Source of the DNA: Paucihalobacter sp036825875
Lineage (GTDB): Bacteria > Bacteroidota > Bacteroidia > Flavobacteriales > Flavobacteriaceae
Assembly: GCF_036825875.1 (NCBI RefSeq)
Contig: NZ_DAISXK010000004.1
Location: forward strand, 1-64,000
DNA length: 64,000 bases
Reading direction: 5' to 3'
Shown here piece after piece: positions 35,010-44,643 of this stretch; the stretch's first letter is position 1; the number at the start of each line of letters is the position of its first letter. The notes below the pieces were generated by a model, which searched no databases, was not told where the DNA came from, and saw only the letters and a program-made list of their open reading frames with translations. Position numbers and translations under genes: made by a program.

Positions 35010-36686
35010 CTAAAATTCATCCGTGACACAGCCTTTTGATGCCGATAACACAGTTCTTGCATATTTATATAAAACACCGCGCTTGAATTTTAATTCTGGT
35101 GCCTTCCATTGCTGCTTTCTAAGTTTTAATTCTTCATCAGAAACTTCTAGTTGAATGGTATTAGTTTCTGCATTGATAGTGATATAATCACCATCCTTAA
35201 CTAAGGCTATTGTGCCACCTTCTTGGGCTTCAGGTGTTATATGACCTACTACAAATCCGTGTGTGCCACCTGAAAATCTTCCATCAGTAATCAAGGCAAC
35301 TTCGTTACCTAAACCAGCACCCATAATTGCTGCCGTAGGTTTAAGCATCTCTGGCATACCCGGACCACCTTTTGGACCTTCATATCGAATGACCACCACA
35401 TTGCCTTTTTCTACTTTGCCGTCTCGAATACCATCATTGGCTTCGTATTCGCTTTCAAAGACTTTAGCCTTACCTCTAAATTGCAAACCCTCTTTACCCG
35501 TAATTTTGGCGACGCTGCCCTCTTCGGCTAGGTTTCCGAATAACATTCGTAGATGACCACTCATTTTGATTGGGTTTTCAATTGGTTTAATCACCTCTTG
35601 ACCATCGGTTAAATCTTGAACATCTAGTAGATTTTCAGCTATGGTTTTTCCTGTTACTGTTAAACAATCACCGTGAATTAAACCTTTTTTCAATAGATAT
35701 TTTAATACCGCTGGAATCCCACCTACTGCATGTACGTCTTCCATCAAGTACTTTCCGCTCGGTTTTAAATCGGCTAAGAATGGCGTGTTATCACTAATGG
35801 TTTGAAAATCTTTAAGTGTAAATTCTATTTGAGCCGCTCTGGCAATAGCCAAAAAGTGTAATACCGCATTGGTTGAACCACCTAGGATTGTCACCAATCT
35901 TACAGCGTTTTCAAGAGATTTTCTAGTAATAATATCAGATGGTTTAATATCCTTTTCTAGTAAAACTCTTAAAGCTTCACCGGCTTTTACGGATTCTTGC
36001 TTTTTTGCATCACTTAAGGCTGGATTTGAGGAGTTGAATGGTAAGGTCATACCCAAAGCTTCTATTGCCGAAGCCATGGTATTTGCAGTGTACATGCCAC
36101 CACAAGCACCTGCGCCAGGACAAGCTTTTTCAACAATACTTTGGTATTCTGTTTCGGACATGGTACCAGCAACTTTACTTCCCCAAGCTTCAAAGGCGGA
36201 AACAACATCTAGTTTTTTTCCGTTGTGGCAACCAGAATCAATTGTGCCACCATACACCAAAATACTTGGTCTGTTTAAGCGAATCATCGCCATTAAAGCA
36301 CCTGGCATATTTTTGTCGCAACCTACCACGGTAATCAAACCATCGTAACTCATGGCTTGAACCACAGTTTCCATAGAATCTGCTATGATATCTCTAGATG
36401 GCAAGGAATAGCGCATGCCAGGAGTTCCCATTGAAATGCCATCGCTTACGCCTATAGTGTTGAAAATCAAACCAACTATATCTTCGTTTTTTGTGCCTTC
36501 TTTTACCAGTTTGGCCAAATCGTTGAGATGCATATTGCACGGATTTCCTTCGTAACCTGTACTGGCTATGCCTATAATAGGTTTGTAAAAATCTTCTTTG
36601 GATAATCCTATGGCGTGCAGCATGGCTTGCGCTGCGGGTTGTGTTGGGTCTTGAGTTACTGTTTTGCTGTATTTATTTAATTCCAT
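35010..36686 (-). CDS. ilvD: Dihydroxy-acid dehydratase
   Basis: This iron-sulfur dehydratase makes the 2-oxo acids of the branched-chain pathway. Cluster cysteines are in GNPCNMHL, VGCDKNMPGA and CPGAGACGGMYTANTM. GRFSGGTHGFVVGHITPEA is the C-terminal signature. The open frame begins at TTG (36707), but the ATG at 36686 (MELNKYSKTVTQD) is the likelier start and gives 558 residues, the usual length. It is the first gene of the ilv operon. I saw no branched-chain leader peptide upstream, unlike enterobacterial ilv. Confidence 0.95.
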   Translation of the reverse strand: MELNKYSKTVTQDPTQPAAQAMLHAIGLSKEDFYKPIIGIASTGYEGNPCNMHLNDLAKLVKEGTKNEDIVGLIFNTIGVSDGISMGTPGMRYSLPSRDIIADSMETVVQAMSYDGLITVVGCDKNMPGALMAMIRLNRPSILVYGGTIDSGCHNGKKLDVVSAFEAWGSKVAGTMSETEYQSIVEKACPGAGACGGMYTANTMASAIEALGMTLPFNSSNPALSDAKKQESVKAGEALRVLLEKDIKPSDIITRKSLENAVRLVTILGGSTNAVLHFLAIARAAQIEFTLKDFQTISDNTPFLADLKPSGKYLMEDVHAVGGIPAVLKYLLKKGLIHGDCLTVTGKTIAENLLDVQDLTDGQEVIKPIENPIKMSGHLRMLFGNLAEEGSVAKITGKEGLQFRGKAKVFESEYEANDGIRDGKVEKGNVVVIRYEGPKGGPGMPEMLKPTAAIMGAGLGNEVALITDGRFSGGTHGFVVGHITPEAQEGGTIALVKDGDYITINAETNTIQLEVSDEELKLRKQQWKAPELKFKRGVLYKYARTVLSASKGCVTDEF

Positions 36687-36863
36687 TCTTGGATTTTGGA
36701 TTTTCAACTTCGAAATTATAATTTATGTTGCGCATTAAATTACTAATCGGCGTGACTCTGTTAAATTCAATTCAAGAATTACGCTTCTATATATCTATTT
36801 TACAGTACTTTAAATTGATTTTAATGGTATACTCAAGAGATGTAAAAAGACTGATATTTTTAT

Positions 36864-36912
36864 AAAAAAAATCCACTTTTCGCTTCTCACTAAAGAATTG
36901 AAAAATGGATTT
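36864..36912 (-). terminator. Terminator of the gltBD operon
   Basis: On the minus strand AAATCCATTTTTC (36912-36900) pairs with GAAAAGTGGATTT (36881-36869) over 13 bp. One G-U pair is allowed on this strand only, and a nested TTCT/AGAA lies in the loop. A run of eight T follows. It lies 24 bp after the gltD stop and insulates gltBD from the ilv operon. Confidence 0.85.
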
Positions 36913-36936
36913 CACAACCAATAAAAAACTTATCTT

Positions 36937-38403
36937 TTATATTCTTGGCAAATCGCCTTCTTCTTTTACAGGTAAATTTGAGTGTCCCATTAAGTAGGCA
37001 TCTAAATGATGGGCTGCTTCTCTGCCTTCGGAAATTGCCCACACAATAAGTGACTGTCCGCGGCGCATGTCGCCAGCTGCAAATACACCTTTAACGTTGG
37101 TAGCGTAGTTTGCAGTGCTCGCTTTTATGTTTGTTCTAAAATCCATTTCGATACCGAATTGCTCCGCTAGGGTTTTTTCGGCACCGGTAAAACCTAATGC
37201 TAATAATACCAGATCGCAATCCCATTGCTTTTCAGTGTTGGGTAATTCCTTAAGTTCTGGCCGTTTACCTTCTTCAAAAATCCATTCTACCTCAACCGTT
37301 TTTAACCCAATTAAATTGCCGTTCTTATCGCCTATAAATTCTTTAGTTGAAATACTAAAAAACCGCTCAACACCTTCTTGATGTGAAGAAGTTGTTTTAA
37401 GCTTCATTGGCCAATACGGCCAAGGTTGGTTTGCTGGTCTACCTGTTGTTGGTTTGCTTAAAATTTCAAAATTAACCACTGATTTGGCGCCATGACGGTT
37501 ACTTGTTCCAATACAATCTGAACCTGTATCGCCACCGCCAATTACAATCACATTTTTGTCTTTTGCTGAAATCACCGCTTCAAAATCAATTAACCCATCT
37601 ACATATTGGTTATTCAATTTTAAAAAATCCATTGCCTGATGTACGCCTTTTAAATGATTGCCCTTAATTGGGATATTGCGTCGTACGGTTGAGCCGCCGC
37701 AAAGTAGGACTGCATCAAAATCGGCTTTGATAGTCTCAACACTTAAATTATGACCCACATGTGCGTTGGTTTTAAACTCAATTCCTTCGGCTTTCATGAT
37801 ATCTAAACGTCGGTCTATAACCTGCTTTTCCATTTTGAAATCGGGAATGCCATAGCGGAGTAAACCCCCAACTTTTTCATCGCGTTCAAAAACCGTTACC
37901 GAATGTCCAGCGCGGTTCAATTGTTGAGCTGCTGCTAATCCAGCTGGACCCGATCCAATAACTGCTACTTTTTTATCGGTTCTTGAAATTGGAGGATTTG
38001 GCTGGATCCAACCTTCTTTAAAGGCAGTTTCCACAATATTTTTTTCAATATTTTCTATAGAAACTGGATCTTCATTAATTCCCAAAACACAGGCTTCTTC
38101 GCATGGCGCAGGACATAATCGGCCTGTGAATTCCGGAAAATTGTTGGTAGCATGCAAAATTTCGGCGGCTTCCTTCCATCTTCCTTTGTAAACTTTATCA
38201 TTAAAATCTGGAATGAGATTACCTAAGGGACAACCACTATGGCAAAACGGAATGCCGCAGTCCATACATCTTGCACCTTGTTCCTTCATCTTTTTCTCTT
38301 CCAAAGGAACCGTGAATTCTTTATAATTTTTAAGGCGTTTTTCGACCTTTATATAAGGTTCGTCAGCTCTTTCGTATTCTAAAAATCCTGTTATCTTTCC
38401 CAT
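36937..38403 (-). CDS. gltD: Glutamate synthase small subunit
   Basis: This 488-residue NAD(P)H-oxidising flavoprotein delivers electrons to GltB. The N-terminal iron-sulfur region has CMDCGIPFCHSGCPLGN and CPAPCEEACVLG. Two dinucleotide-binding folds follow: VIGSGPAGLAAAQQL near 150 and VIVIGGGDTGSDCIG near 290. The C-terminus has KGVFAAGDMRRGQSLIVWAISEGR. It lies 4 bp after gltB. Confidence 0.95.
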   Translation of the reverse strand: MGKITGFLEYERADEPYIKVEKRLKNYKEFTVPLEEKKMKEQGARCMDCGIPFCHSGCPLGNLIPDFNDKVYKGRWKEAAEILHATNNFPEFTGRLCPAPCEEACVLGINEDPVSIENIEKNIVETAFKEGWIQPNPPISRTDKKVAVIGSGPAGLAAAQQLNRAGHSVTVFERDEKVGGLLRYGIPDFKMEKQVIDRRLDIMKAEGIEFKTNAHVGHNLSVETIKADFDAVLLCGGSTVRRNIPIKGNHLKGVHQAMDFLKLNNQYVDGLIDFEAVISAKDKNVIVIGGGDTGSDCIGTSNRHGAKSVVNFEILSKPTTGRPANQPWPYWPMKLKTTSSHQEGVERFFSISTKEFIGDKNGNLIGLKTVEVEWIFEEGKRPELKELPNTEKQWDCDLVLLALGFTGAEKTLAEQFGIEMDFRTNIKASTANYATNVKGVFAAGDMRRGQSLIVWAISEGREAAHHLDAYLMGHSNLPVKEEGDLPRI

Positions 38404-38407
38404 ATTG

Positions 38408-41400
38408 TTAAACCTTAACTTTATTTTCTTCTTCCAATCTAGTTAATGCCAGTCTGTATTCCTCTGGTAAAACCTTGATAAATTTCGGTAACTCTGTTTG
38501 CCAGTTTTCGAGTAGTCTTTGCGCTAGCGGACTTAAAGTAGCGTTGTAATGATTTTCGACAAGGGTTTTAAGTTCTGTAATATCTTCCGAAATCACCACT
38601 GGCTCAAGATTAAGGCCTTCAATATTACATTGGGTTTCGAAGGTGCCTTTAGGATTATACACATAGGCAATTCCTCCGCTCATACCAGCCCCAAAATTTC
38701 GACCCACTTCTCCAAGAATTACAGCCCTACCCCCAGTCATATATTCACAACCATGGTCGCCAATACCTTCAACGACAGTGAGTGCACCAGAATTTCTAAC
38801 ACAGAAACGCTCACCAGCTTTACCATTAATATAACCTTCACCCGAAGTAGCGCCATAAAAAGCTACATTGCCAATAATGACATTATCTTCTGGAATTATG
38901 GTTGCTTCTTCAGGTACTTTTACAATTAGTTTTGCCCCTGACAAGCCTTTTCCTAGATAGTCGTTGGAGTTACCATTAATGGTCAAGGTTAGCCCTTTGG
39001 TAGCAAAAGCTCCAAAACTTTGACCTGCAGAACCTGTAAAATTGATTTTTAGGGTATTTTCCGGCAGGCCTTGCGAGCCGTAAATTTTAGAAATTTCATT
39101 ACTTAAAATCGCTCCGAATGCTCTGTCTCTGTTGGTAATTTTAGATTCCAAAACAGTACGTTCTCTTCTGAATAAGGCTGGATGTGCTTTTCGTATAATA
39201 TCAAAATCTAGGGCATTTTCTAAGTGATGATCCTGACTTTCTGTATTGTAGAATACCGTATGCTCTGGCACCTCAACTTGGTGCAGTATTGGCGATAAAT
39301 CCAGACCTAAAGCTTTGTAATGTTTAATGGTTTTATTACGATTCAATTTTTTTACCTGACCAACCATCTCGTTCACGGTTCTAAAACCAAGTTGTGCCAT
39401 GATTTCACGTAATTCCTGAGCTACGAAATACATAAAGTTTACCACATGTTCTGGTTTCCCTTGGAATTTTTTACGCAGTTCAGGATTTTGAGTAGCGATA
39501 CCAACAGGGCAAGTATTTAAATGACAAACACGCATCATGATACAACCAGAAGCCACTAAAGGTGCTGTAGCAAATCCAAACTCCTCTGCGCCCAACAAAC
39601 ATGCAATAGCGACGTCGCGACCCGTTTTTAATTGACCGTCGCATTCCAAAACCACACGCGAACGCAGATTGTTCATTACTAGCGTTTGTTGTGCTTCGGC
39701 CAAACCAAGTTCCCATGGTAAGCCCGCATGTTTTAAGGATGTTAATGGCGACGCACCTGTTCCGCCATCATGACCTGAAATTAAAATAACATCGCCTTTT
39801 GCTTTGGCTACACCTGCGGCAACTGTACCAATACCAACTTCAGAAACAAGTTTTACATTAATTCTTGCAGTTCTATTGGCGGATTTTAAATCGTAAATCA
39901 ATTGCGATAAATCTTCAATTGAATAAATATCATGGTGAGGTGGTGGTGAAATAAGACCTACATAAGGTGTTGAATTTCGTGTTTTGGCAATATCTGGATT
40001 CACTTTTGGACCAGGCAACTGTCCACCTTCACCAGGCTTCGCACCCTGTGCCATTTTAATTTGTATTTCGGAAGCATTGGTTAAATAATTTGAAGTGACC
40101 CCAAAACGTCCTGAGGCGACTTGTTTGATGGCGGAATTTTTCCAATCACCACTTGAATCCTTGTAATAGCGTTCTTCGTCTTCACCGCCTTCCCCAGAGT
40201 TACTTTTACCACCAATACGATTCATCGCAATTGCTAGATTTTCATGTGCCTCTTTGCTTATCGAACCGTAGGACATTGCGCCGGTTTTGAAACGTTTAAC
40301 AATTTCTGTCCAAGGTTCCACTTCTTCAATTGGAATGGGGTCGTAGTTGGTAAACTCAAATAAGCCGCGAATGGTCATTAAATGTTTGGATTGTTCGTTT
40401 ATCAAGTTTGAATATTCCTGAAAGGTTTTGTGTTTATTTCCGCGGACAGCCTCTTGTAATTTTGCAACCGTTAGAGGATTAAAGCTGTGCTTTTCACCAT
40501 GTCGTCTCCATTTGTATTGTCCACCAAAATCCAAATTTAAATCGGCTTCAACAGCACCAGTCTTGTAGGCTTTTTTATGACGTTTGTAGATTTCTTTTTC
40601 TATCTCGCGTAAACCGATTCCTTGAATTCTTGTAACCGTATTCGGGAAATAATCATTTACAACTTTACTGTTTAGTCCAACGCATTCGAATAGTTGTGCA
40701 CCACGATAGGAATTAAGCGTTGAAATACCGATTTTGTTCATCACTTTAAGAATTCCCATTCCTATGGCCTTGTTGTAATTTTTTATGGCAGTGAGATAAT
40801 CAATACCTTCAATTTCTTGATGGATTACCTGTTCGTAAACAATTTCGTTTACGATATAAGGATTAATCGCACTGGCGCCGTAGCCAAAAAGCAGGGCGAA
40901 ATGATGCACCTCACGCGGTTCGGCCGATTCAATAATAATACTCACCTTCGCGCGTTTGCCAATTTTATATAATTCATGATTGACATAAGAACAAGCCAAT
41001 AGCACTGGAATAGGCGCCAATTTCTTATTCACGCCTCTATCGGATAAAATGATGATGTTTCCACCCTCATCGATCGCTTTAGATGCTTGCTTTACAATAT
41101 TTTGGAGTGCAAATTCCAATTCATTTAAACCTTTGTCAACTTCATATAATAAAGGAATGGTCGTGACCACAAAATCAGGGTTGTCGGTGTAGTTTTTTAT
41201 TTTATCCAGATCATGCTTGGAGATCACAGGGTTCTGGATTTTTAGCTTTCTACATTGATCTTCGTTAATCTTAAAGATATTGGTGTCGCTACCTAAGGTA
41301 AGACTGATATCGGTTATTAATTTTTCTCGGATACCATCTAAAGGTGGATTGGTTACTTGCGCAAACAATTGTTTGAAGTAATTGTAAATTAATTGCGGTT

Positions 41401-42919
41401 TTTCTGAAAGTACTGCAATAGGCGTGTCGTTACCCATAGAGCCGATGGGCTCTTTCCCGAGTTGTGCCATTGGACGAATGAGCGTACTTAGATCTTCTTC
41501 GGTGTAACCAAAAACAATTTGGCGTTTTGCTAGAGCGTCTTCTTTATGCTTTATAGGACCTTTTTTGGCGGGTATATTTGCCAGATGCACCAAATTTTTA
41601 TCAAGCCATTTTTTGTAGGGATGTTTGGAAACGATATCCGTTTTAATTTCTTCATCGTTTATAATTCTGCCTTGATTCATATCAACCAAGAACATTTTTC
41701 CAGGTTCCAATCGTCCGTGTTGTTCAATATTTTTAGGATCGATATCTATCACACCAGTTTCCGACGACATGATCACGTAACCATCTTTTGTTACCGAATA
41801 GCGCGACGGTCGCAGACCATTTCTATCCAAAACAGCACCAATAAAATTCCCATCTGTAAAAGGAATTGATGCTGGTCCGTCCCAAGGTTCCATAATACAG
41901 GAATTATATTCGTAAAATGCACGCTTCGCTTCTGACATGTGTGGGTTTTTCTCCCAAGCTTCAGGCACTAGCATCATCATAACTTCGGGTAAGGATCGAC
42001 CAGTCATTAAAAGTAACTCAACCATCATATCCATTTGTGCAGAATCGGATTTCCCAGGTAGTATAATAGGGAAAATACTTTTGATGTCATCACCAAACCA
42101 ATCGCTTTCCATAAGCTCTTGTCTAGAAAGCACTCGAGACACATTACCACGCAGCGTATTGATTTCACCGTTGTGGCACATATAGCGAAATGGTTGTGCC
42201 AAATCCCAAGTCGGGAAAGTATTAGTTGAAAACCGTTGATGCACCAAAGCCAATCTTGTTACCAGTGAAGGATCTTGCAAGTCGGTGTAATACAATTTGA
42301 TGTCTTCGGGAATCAACAAACCTTTATAGATAATGGTTTTTGTGGATAAGCTTGGTAAATAAAATCGACTGCTTTCTGATAATTTTGAATTGATAATATC
42401 GTGTTCAGCCTGTTTTCTGGCGGTGAATAATTTAAGATTGAATTCGAAATCTGATTGATTCTTTTCGCCTTTACCAATAAATACTTGCTTCACAAACGGT
42501 TCCGTTTCCGCAGCTATTTTACCTATAACTGAAGTATCGACTGGAACATCTCTATATCCTAAAACAATTAATCCTTGATTTTTAACATAGGACTCAAATT
42601 TATGAATGCAGTAAATACGCTGATTTTCTTTTTTAGGTAAAAACAGGTTACTCACTGCATATTGCCCAAATTTAGGCAAGGTGAATTTGCAGTTTTTGAT
42701 GAAAAAATCGTGTGGAATATCTATTAAAATTCCAGCACCGTCACCCGTTTTACCATCGCTACTTACGGCGCCTCTATGTTCAAGTTTTTCAAGAATTTCA
42801 AGTGCTTTGTGTATAATGGCATTCGACTTATTGCCTTTCAAACTACAAATAAATCCAGCACCACAATTTTCGTGTTCAAATTCTGGTAAATAAAGTCCTT
42901 GTTTTTTTAACATATGCAT
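38408..42919 (-). CDS. gltB: Glutamate synthase large subunit
   Basis: This 1503-residue protein transfers the glutamine amide to 2-oxoglutarate. The Ntn-type glutaminase domain starts after a short propeptide, with the catalytic Cys in EHENCGAGFICSL; cleavage before that Cys is expected. FMN-domain motifs RTARINVKLVSEVGIGTVAAG and LISGHDGGTGASPLTS and the 3Fe-4S cysteines in CIMMRVCHLNTCPVGIATQ are present. The C-terminal beta-helix (GAxSGxG repeats) is complete. It starts a two-gene operon divergent from the PII/amtB locus, consistent with shared nitrogen control. Confidence 0.96.
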   Translation of the reverse strand: MHMLKKQGLYLPEFEHENCGAGFICSLKGNKSNAIIHKALEILEKLEHRGAVSSDGKTGDGAGILIDIPHDFFIKNCKFTLPKFGQYAVSNLFLPKKENQRIYCIHKFESYVKNQGLIVLGYRDVPVDTSVIGKIAAETEPFVKQVFIGKGEKNQSDFEFNLKLFTARKQAEHDIINSKLSESSRFYLPSLSTKTIIYKGLLIPEDIKLYYTDLQDPSLVTRLALVHQRFSTNTFPTWDLAQPFRYMCHNGEINTLRGNVSRVLSRQELMESDWFGDDIKSIFPIILPGKSDSAQMDMMVELLLMTGRSLPEVMMMLVPEAWEKNPHMSEAKRAFYEYNSCIMEPWDGPASIPFTDGNFIGAVLDRNGLRPSRYSVTKDGYVIMSSETGVIDIDPKNIEQHGRLEPGKMFLVDMNQGRIINDEEIKTDIVSKHPYKKWLDKNLVHLANIPAKKGPIKHKEDALAKRQIVFGYTEEDLSTLIRPMAQLGKEPIGSMGNDTPIAVLSEKPQLIYNYFKQLFAQVTNPPLDGIREKLITDISLTLGSDTNIFKINEDQCRKLKIQNPVISKHDLDKIKNYTDNPDFVVTTIPLLYEVDKGLNELEFALQNIVKQASKAIDEGGNIIILSDRGVNKKLAPIPVLLACSYVNHELYKIGKRAKVSIIIESAEPREVHHFALLFGYGASAINPYIVNEIVYEQVIHQEIEGIDYLTAIKNYNKAIGMGILKVMNKIGISTLNSYRGAQLFECVGLNSKVVNDYFPNTVTRIQGIGLREIEKEIYKRHKKAYKTGAVEADLNLDFGGQYKWRRHGEKHSFNPLTVAKLQEAVRGNKHKTFQEYSNLINEQSKHLMTIRGLFEFTNYDPIPIEEVEPWTEIVKRFKTGAMSYGSISKEAHENLAIAMNRIGGKSNSGEGGEDEERYYKDSSGDWKNSAIKQVASGRFGVTSNYLTNASEIQIKMAQGAKPGEGGQLPGPKVNPDIAKTRNSTPYVGLISPPPHHDIYSIEDLSQLIYDLKSANRTARINVKLVSEVGIGTVAAGVAKAKGDVILISGHDGGTGASPLTSLKHAGLPWELGLAEAQQTLVMNNLRSRVVLECDGQLKTGRDVAIACLLGAEEFGFATAPLVASGCIMMRVCHLNTCPVGIATQNPELRKKFQGKPEHVVNFMYFVAQELREIMAQLGFRTVNEMVGQVKKLNRNKTIKHYKALGLDLSPILHQVEVPEHTVFYNTESQDHHLENALDFDIIRKAHPALFRRERTVLESKITNRDRAFGAILSNEISKIYGSQGLPENTLKINFTGSAGQSFGAFATKGLTLTINGNSNDYLGKGLSGAKLIVKVPEEATIIPEDNVIIGNVAFYGATSGEGYINGKAGERFCVRNSGALTVVEGIGDHGCEYMTGGRAVILGEVGRNFGAGMSGGIAYVYNPKGTFETQCNIEGLNLEPVVISEDITELKTLVENHYNATLSPLAQRLLENWQTELPKFIKVLPEEYRLALTRLEEENKVKV

Positions 42920-43352
42920 TGAATTTTTAAGGATTAAAGACCCTTAGGGTATACTAATATAGGAGGATGGTTTAAATCAGCTTACATCGTAGGAACACTT
43001 TTCTCAAATTACCAATATGAAGCTTGTAAAAAATGAAATTTGCAATTTTAAGTACTATATACTGAAAAATGTATAATAGAAAATCTTCAGTGTATTATCC
43101 AATTGACTTCATTTTCATCATCAAATCAAAAAAATAAGTACACTTTGTGTATCAATTTTTCGAAATAACTTCCAATTCGGCATTTATTAAATTGTGAAAT
43201 TTGAAACAAAATAACCATAAAAATTTCACGCCCATAATTTTTATGGGTATAAAATTAGATTATCATAATAATTACTCAACTACCCCTATTTTTTTATGGG
43301 TATAAAAATTTTATATATAGTTTTGGCCTCAACTAACGCTAAATTTTTTATT
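42920..43352. promoter_or_regulatory. Divergent control region between gltB and the porin-PII-amtB locus
   Basis: This 433-bp region holds no credible gene. On the right side a motif ATTTTTATGG occurs three times: as the two halves of an 11-bp perfect inverted repeat CCATAAAAATT (43215-43225) / AATTTTTATGG (43236-43246), and again at 43289-43299. The two direct copies are 53 bp apart, close to five helical turns, and both are followed by GTATAAAA. A Bacteroidota -7 box, TAGTTTTG, lies at 43318-43325, with the last copy covering the -33 region. A small TACAC/GTGTA inverted repeat lies near 43138-43150. Confidence 0.6.
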
Positions 43353-44057
43353 ATGAAAAAAATTACATTATTAGCTTTTATTATGCTAAGCATTTCTTTG
43401 TCGTTTTCACAAGAAGAGGAAAGCAAGACATCATTTTCTGCAACTTTAGTTTCCGACACCTTCTTTGGTTTCGCACCTTTAGTTACAGGCAGCTATTCTT
43501 TAAACGAGAAAACTGATTTTACAATTTACGGTATCTTTTGGTCTGGAGGCACAGGTGCTGGCTGGGGTAATTGGGCCGAATTTGGAGCAGGTGTAAACTT
43601 TAATGTTTCAGATGCCATTAACATTAATCCACAGTTAGGATTTACCAAGGGTAACTTATTGTCAAGTTTTACTTCTGGTGCCAGTGTTTTTGGCGATGGT
43701 ATTGTTCCTAACCTAGTTGTTGGCTTGGATTCAGAATCTATGGAAGGTGAACTTTACTTTGGCTATTACCTGCCATTAAGGTCAGAAGGTCCAACCACCG
43801 CAAGCTATATTCACTATTGGTTAAATATTGGGTACAAGTTTAGCGACTTTATCTCGGCAGGCGGGCATTTTGAACATTTATATGGCGGCCCAGAATCGGG
43901 TGAAGAAGACGTTTACCAATGGTTTGGACCGTATATTCAATTCACAGATTTAAAAGGCAGAGGATTCTTGAGATTGGCCGGTGGCGTAGGTTTTGTTGAT
44001 GAAAATCCAGGTATTAATAATTCATTCTACAAATTGAGTTTTGGAATCAATTTATAA
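43353..44057 (+). CDS. Secreted or outer-membrane protein of the TorF porin-like type
   Basis: I choose the ATG at 43353, giving 234 residues that start with a signal peptide MKKITLLAFIMLSISLSFSQ. The longer frame from 43296 would lack one. The mature protein has amphipathic beta-strands rich in Gly and aromatics (FGFAPLVTGSYSLNEKTDFTI, ELYFGYYLPLR, YIHYWLNIGYKFSDFIS) and resembles the TorF family of putative porins. Its location just ahead of PII and amtB and behind a probable operator suggests a nitrogen-regulated channel. The function is inferred. Confidence 0.6.
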   Translation: MKKITLLAFIMLSISLSFSQEEESKTSFSATLVSDTFFGFAPLVTGSYSLNEKTDFTIYGIFWSGGTGAGWGNWAEFGAGVNFNVSDAININPQLGFTKGNLLSSFTSGASVFGDGIVPNLVVGLDSESMEGELYFGYYLPLRSEGPTTASYIHYWLNIGYKFSDFISAGGHFEHLYGGPESGEEDVYQWFGPYIQFTDLKGRGFLRLAGGVGFVDENPGINNSFYKLSFGINL

Positions 44058-44103
44058 AAATAAAAGCTTGAATATCCATTATTAAATTTGCATTAATAAA
44101 TTT

Positions 44104-44136
44104 AAACACCTTTCACAAAACTAGCGAAAGGTGTTT
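44104..44136 (+). terminator. Hairpin between the porin-like gene and glnB
   Basis: An 11-bp perfect inverted repeat (AAACACCTTTC / GAAAGGTGTTT) is followed by a T-rich but interrupted tract. It could terminate or attenuate the porin message before glnB, allowing different levels of the two. Confidence 0.6.
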
Positions 44137-44285
44137 ATTATTTGCTGATTAGAATATCATATTACAGGTACCAATTTACATTTCAAATCAAAATCATCTG
44201 CATAATTATAATACCTAAAAATTATTACGCAATCATGCAACCTAAAATGCTCGCATTAATTCAAATTATCTAAACAACATATAAA

Positions 44286-44624
44286 ATGAAAAAAATTGAA
44301 GCCATCATACGAAAATCTAAATTTTCTGATGTAAAAAAAGAACTTCACAACATTGGTGTAAACTTCTTTTCATATTGGGACGTGACTGGACTTGGTAATG
44401 AAAAAGAAGGCCATGTATATCGCGGTATAAGTTACAGCACCAGCGATATTCAACGACGCTATTTATCCATCGTGGTAAACGACGATTTTGAAACGGCGAC
44501 TATTCAAGCGATCCTTAAAGCGGGCGCTACTGGTGAAGTCGGCGACGGAAAAATATTTGTTTCGACCGTTGAAGAAGTTTATAGAATACGAACTGGAGAA
44601 AAAGGCGGCAACACCTTAAAATAA
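44286..44624 (+). CDS. glnB: PII nitrogen-signalling protein
   Basis: This 112-residue protein is a PII regulator next to amtB, which it would block or gate according to nitrogen status. The N-terminal MKKIEAIIRKSKFSDVKKEL, the B-loop TGEVGDGKIFV and the C-loop RIRTGE are canonical. The T-loop is different: GNEKEGHVYRGISY is one residue shorter than the E. coli segment, and the almost invariant Gln39 is replaced (E39 in an ungapped count). Tyr50 aligns with the modified Tyr51. It is followed 19 bp later by amtB, the usual PII-transporter pair. Confidence 0.9.
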   Translation: MKKIEAIIRKSKFSDVKKELHNIGVNFFSYWDVTGLGNEKEGHVYRGISYSTSDIQRRYLSIVVNDDFETATIQAILKAGATGEVGDGKIFVSTVEEVYRIRTGEKGGNTLK

Positions 44625-44643
44625 CAAAAAAATATTTATCACT

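Noticed and set aside
35263..35556. Long antisense frames across ilvD (also 35869-36348) and other genes
   Set aside because: They mirror the codon pattern of the real gene and carry no recognisable domains.
36687..36863. Search for a branched-chain leader peptide upstream of ilvD
   Set aside because: The only ATG frame has no run of Leu, Ile or Val codons and runs into ilvD; no terminator-antiterminator pair is visible.
43015..43077. A 19-codon frame between gltB and the porin-like gene
   Set aside because: Very short, low complexity, and expected by chance in AT-rich DNA.
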